Origin: Lachnospiraceae bacterium OM04-12BH
GTDB lineage: Bacteria; Bacillota; Clostridia; Lachnospirales; Lachnospiraceae
Length of the DNA: 64,000 nucleotides
Direction: 5' to 3'
Assembly (NCBI GenBank): GCA_003490145.1
Contig: QULQ01000001.1
Location: 62,001 to 126,000 of the forward strand
Both the position numbers and the translations under genes were made by a program. The notes beneath the pieces were generated by a model. That model was not told where the DNA came from. It saw only the letters and a program-made list of their open reading frames with translations, and did not search any database. This document shows positions 62,668 to 64,000 of the stretch, piece by piece (the stretch's first letter is position 1; the number at the start of each line of letters is the position of its first letter).

Positions 62668-64000
62668 ATGAAATTAACAGGAGCGGAGATCGTAGTTGCC
62701 TGCCTGAAGGAGCAGGGAGTAGATACTGTTTTCGGTTATCCGGGCGGTACGATCCTGAATGTATATGATGCTTTGTATAAACACAGTGATGAGATCAGAC
62801 ATATTCTGACCTCCCATGAACAGGGCGCAGCCCATGCGGCAGACGGGTATGCCAGGGCTACCGGCAAGGTCGGTGTCTGCCTGGCAACCAGCGGACCTGG
62901 TGCAACCAATCTTGTAACCGGTATTGCAACGGCCTACATGGATTCTGTACCTATGGTAGCAATCACCTGTAATGTAAATCTTCCGCTCCTTGGAAAGGAT
63001 TCCTTCCAGGAGGTAGATATTGCAGGTGTAACCATGCCGATCACAAAGCATGGGTATATTGTAAAGGATGTCAGTATTCTGGCAGATACGATCAGAAAGG
63101 CCTTTGCGATTGCAAGAAGTGGCCGGCCTGGACCGGTTCTTGTGGATATCACCAAGGATGTGACAGCGGCACAGTTTGAATATCAGGAGAAAAAGCCGGA
63201 AGTACTGCCTGTAAAGAAAAAATATGAGGAAGAAGATATAGAGAAGGCAGTAGCTCTGATGAAGGAAGCAAAAAAGCCATATATCTATGTAGGTGGCGGT
63301 GCTGTTATTTCTGGAGCCTACCAGGAAGTGCGGAAGCTGTCCGGGCTGCTGGATGCACCGGTATGTGATACCCTTATGGCGAAGGGGGTTATGGATGGAC
63401 ACAGCGACTATTATACCGGCATGATTGGTATGCATGGAACGAAGACCTCTAATTTCGGAGTAAGTGAATGTGACCTTCTGGTTGCCCTTGGTGCCAGATT
63501 TTCAGACAGAGTTGTAGGAAACGCTTCTGCCTTTGCAAAAAATGCGAAGGTATTACATATTGATATTGATGCGGCTGAGATCAATAAGAATATCCACAGT
63601 GATGCGTTTGTAGTCGGGGACCTGAAGGAAGTATTAACAGAGATCAATGAAAAACTGCCAGAGCAGGAACATCCGGAATGGATCGCTCATATAAAGGAAT
63701 TAAAAGAGAAATATCCTCTTTCCTATGATCACAGTGTATTATCCTGCCCTTATATCATGGAGGAAATTGATAAGGCAACAGAAGGAAAAGCCATCATTAC
63801 CACGGATGTCGGGCAGCATCAGATGTGGGCTGCCCAGTATTACAAATATTCAGAGCCTAGAACCTTCTTATCTTCCGGCGGTCTTGGAACCATGGGGTAT
63901 GGACTTGGAGCCTGCATCGGAGCCAAGTGCGGCAGACCGGAAAAAATCTGCATCAATATCGGCGGAGATGGATGCTTCCGTATGAATATGAATGAGCTTG
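62668..64000 (+). CDS. ilvB: Acetolactate synthase large subunit (3' end outside window)
   Basis: The first 444 codons of the TPP enzyme for branched-chain amino acids. The start is ATG 62668 with GGAGG 10 bases upstream. FGYPGGTILNVYDALYK and SHEQGAAHAADGYARATGK (with the TPP-activating Glu) are present. It breaks off within the TPP-binding GGDG region. The small subunit ilvN, if adjacent, would follow beyond the window. Confidence 0.95.
   Translation, partial: MKLTGAEIVVACLKEQGVDTVFGYPGGTILNVYDALYKHSDEIRHILTSHEQGAAHAADGYARATGKVGVCLATSGPGATNLVTGIATAYMDSVPMVAITCNVNLPLLGKDSFQEVDIAGVTMPITKHGYIVKDVSILADTIRKAFAIARSGRPGPVLVDITKDVTAAQFEYQEKKPEVLPVKKKYEEEDIEKAVALMKEAKKPYIYVGGGAVISGAYQEVRKLSGLLDAPVCDTLMAKGVMDGHSDYYTGMIGMHGTKTSNFGVSECDLLVALGARFSDRVVGNASAFAKNAKVLHIDIDAAEINKNIHSDAFVVGDLKEVLTEINEKLPEQEHPEWIAHIKELKEKYPLSYDHSVLSCPYIMEEIDKATEGKAIITTDVGQHQMWAAQYYKYSEPRTFLSSGGLGTMGYGLGACIGAKCGRPEKICINIGGDGCFRMNMNEL

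Noticed and set aside
62674..63435. Minus-strand frame of about 253 residues opposite ilvB
   Set aside because: Antisense shadow of a strongly conserved enzyme; no plausible start or family.
1..64000. tRNA, rRNA, riboswitch, CRISPR or transposon
   Set aside because: Intergenic gaps are short, and no cloverleaf, array of spaced repeats, transposase or known riboswitch core was seen by eye. A covariance-model search (Infernal/tRNAscan) would be decisive.

Overview
The window comes from a low- to moderate-G+C, Gram-positive, spore-forming anaerobe, most likely a gut-type Lachnospiraceae (Clostridium cluster XIVa). The support is gene content read from translations: a class B sortase with wall-anchored leucine-rich-repeat proteins, sporulation-associated genes (YqfC, YqfD, a SpoVB-type flippase, FtsK/SpoIIIE beside TepA), an NfnAB-type electron-bifurcating transhydrogenase, formate-THF ligase with FolD, and a probable (Re)-citrate synthase beside NADP-isocitrate dehydrogenase. 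No tRNA, rRNA, CRISPR array, insertion sequence or prophage was seen. Coding density is very high and no gene-free stretch exceeds about 300 bases.

Layout. 1-10.9 kb is a surface-protein region: the tail of an unknown gene, a PilZ (c-di-GMP receptor) protein, a terminator, a class B sortase with an unusual cytosolic extension, two very large BspA-like LRR surface proteins sharing an extended TPxTGD...HPKW sorting signal, and a cytosolic subtilase whose ribosome binding site lies in a hairpin. 10.9-14.4 kb is a citrate/2-oxoglutarate operon: probable (Re)-citrate synthase, an FCD-type GntR regulator and NADP-isocitrate dehydrogenase. Its sigma-A promoter carries a perfect palindrome over the -10, a plausible target of the GntR protein. 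14.4-16.3 kb is an ABC-F ATPase on the minus strand, tail to tail with icd through a hairpin that encodes the same last five residues of both proteins. 16.3-20.9 kb runs Rex, a coiled-coil protein of unknown function, the NAD(P)HX repair enzyme Nnr, alanine racemase and MazF with no adjacent antitoxin. 20.9-27.4 kb holds a CBS/CorC protein, YebC, a GT-C-like membrane protein, TepA and FtsK/SpoIIIE.

27.4-37.0 kb is one-carbon and redox metabolism (fhs, folD, nfnAB) with envelope proteins of unknown role, then RlmH and a pyrimidine-nucleoside phosphorylase. 37.0-48.5 kb carries the conserved yqfC-yqfD-phoH-(pgpH)-ybeY block, in which the PgpH-like protein has lost its extracellular domain and most catalytic HD residues. 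It is followed by a flippase, a BofC-like protein, two flavoproteins, 5-formyl-THF cyclo-ligase and ProA. 48.5-53 kb is a complete minus-strand polyamine operon (XRE-cupin regulator, then potA, potB, potC, potD). 53-64 kb holds a lactonase, chorismate synthase, a VanY-type carboxypeptidase, Tgt and YajC. It ends with a branched-chain amino acid cluster (leuB, a GT-C membrane protein, ilvD, ilvB) that runs off the window.

How it fits together. Several genes bear on NAD(P)H balance and 2-oxoglutarate/glutamate supply: Rex, Nnr, NfnAB, icd and the (Re)-citrate synthase. Fhs, FolD and the cyclo-ligase cover tetrahydrofolate interconversion. The most unusual features are the sortase B/LRR display locus beside a PilZ protein, the degenerate PgpH, the shared-palindrome gene ends, and the operator and hairpin arrangements described below.
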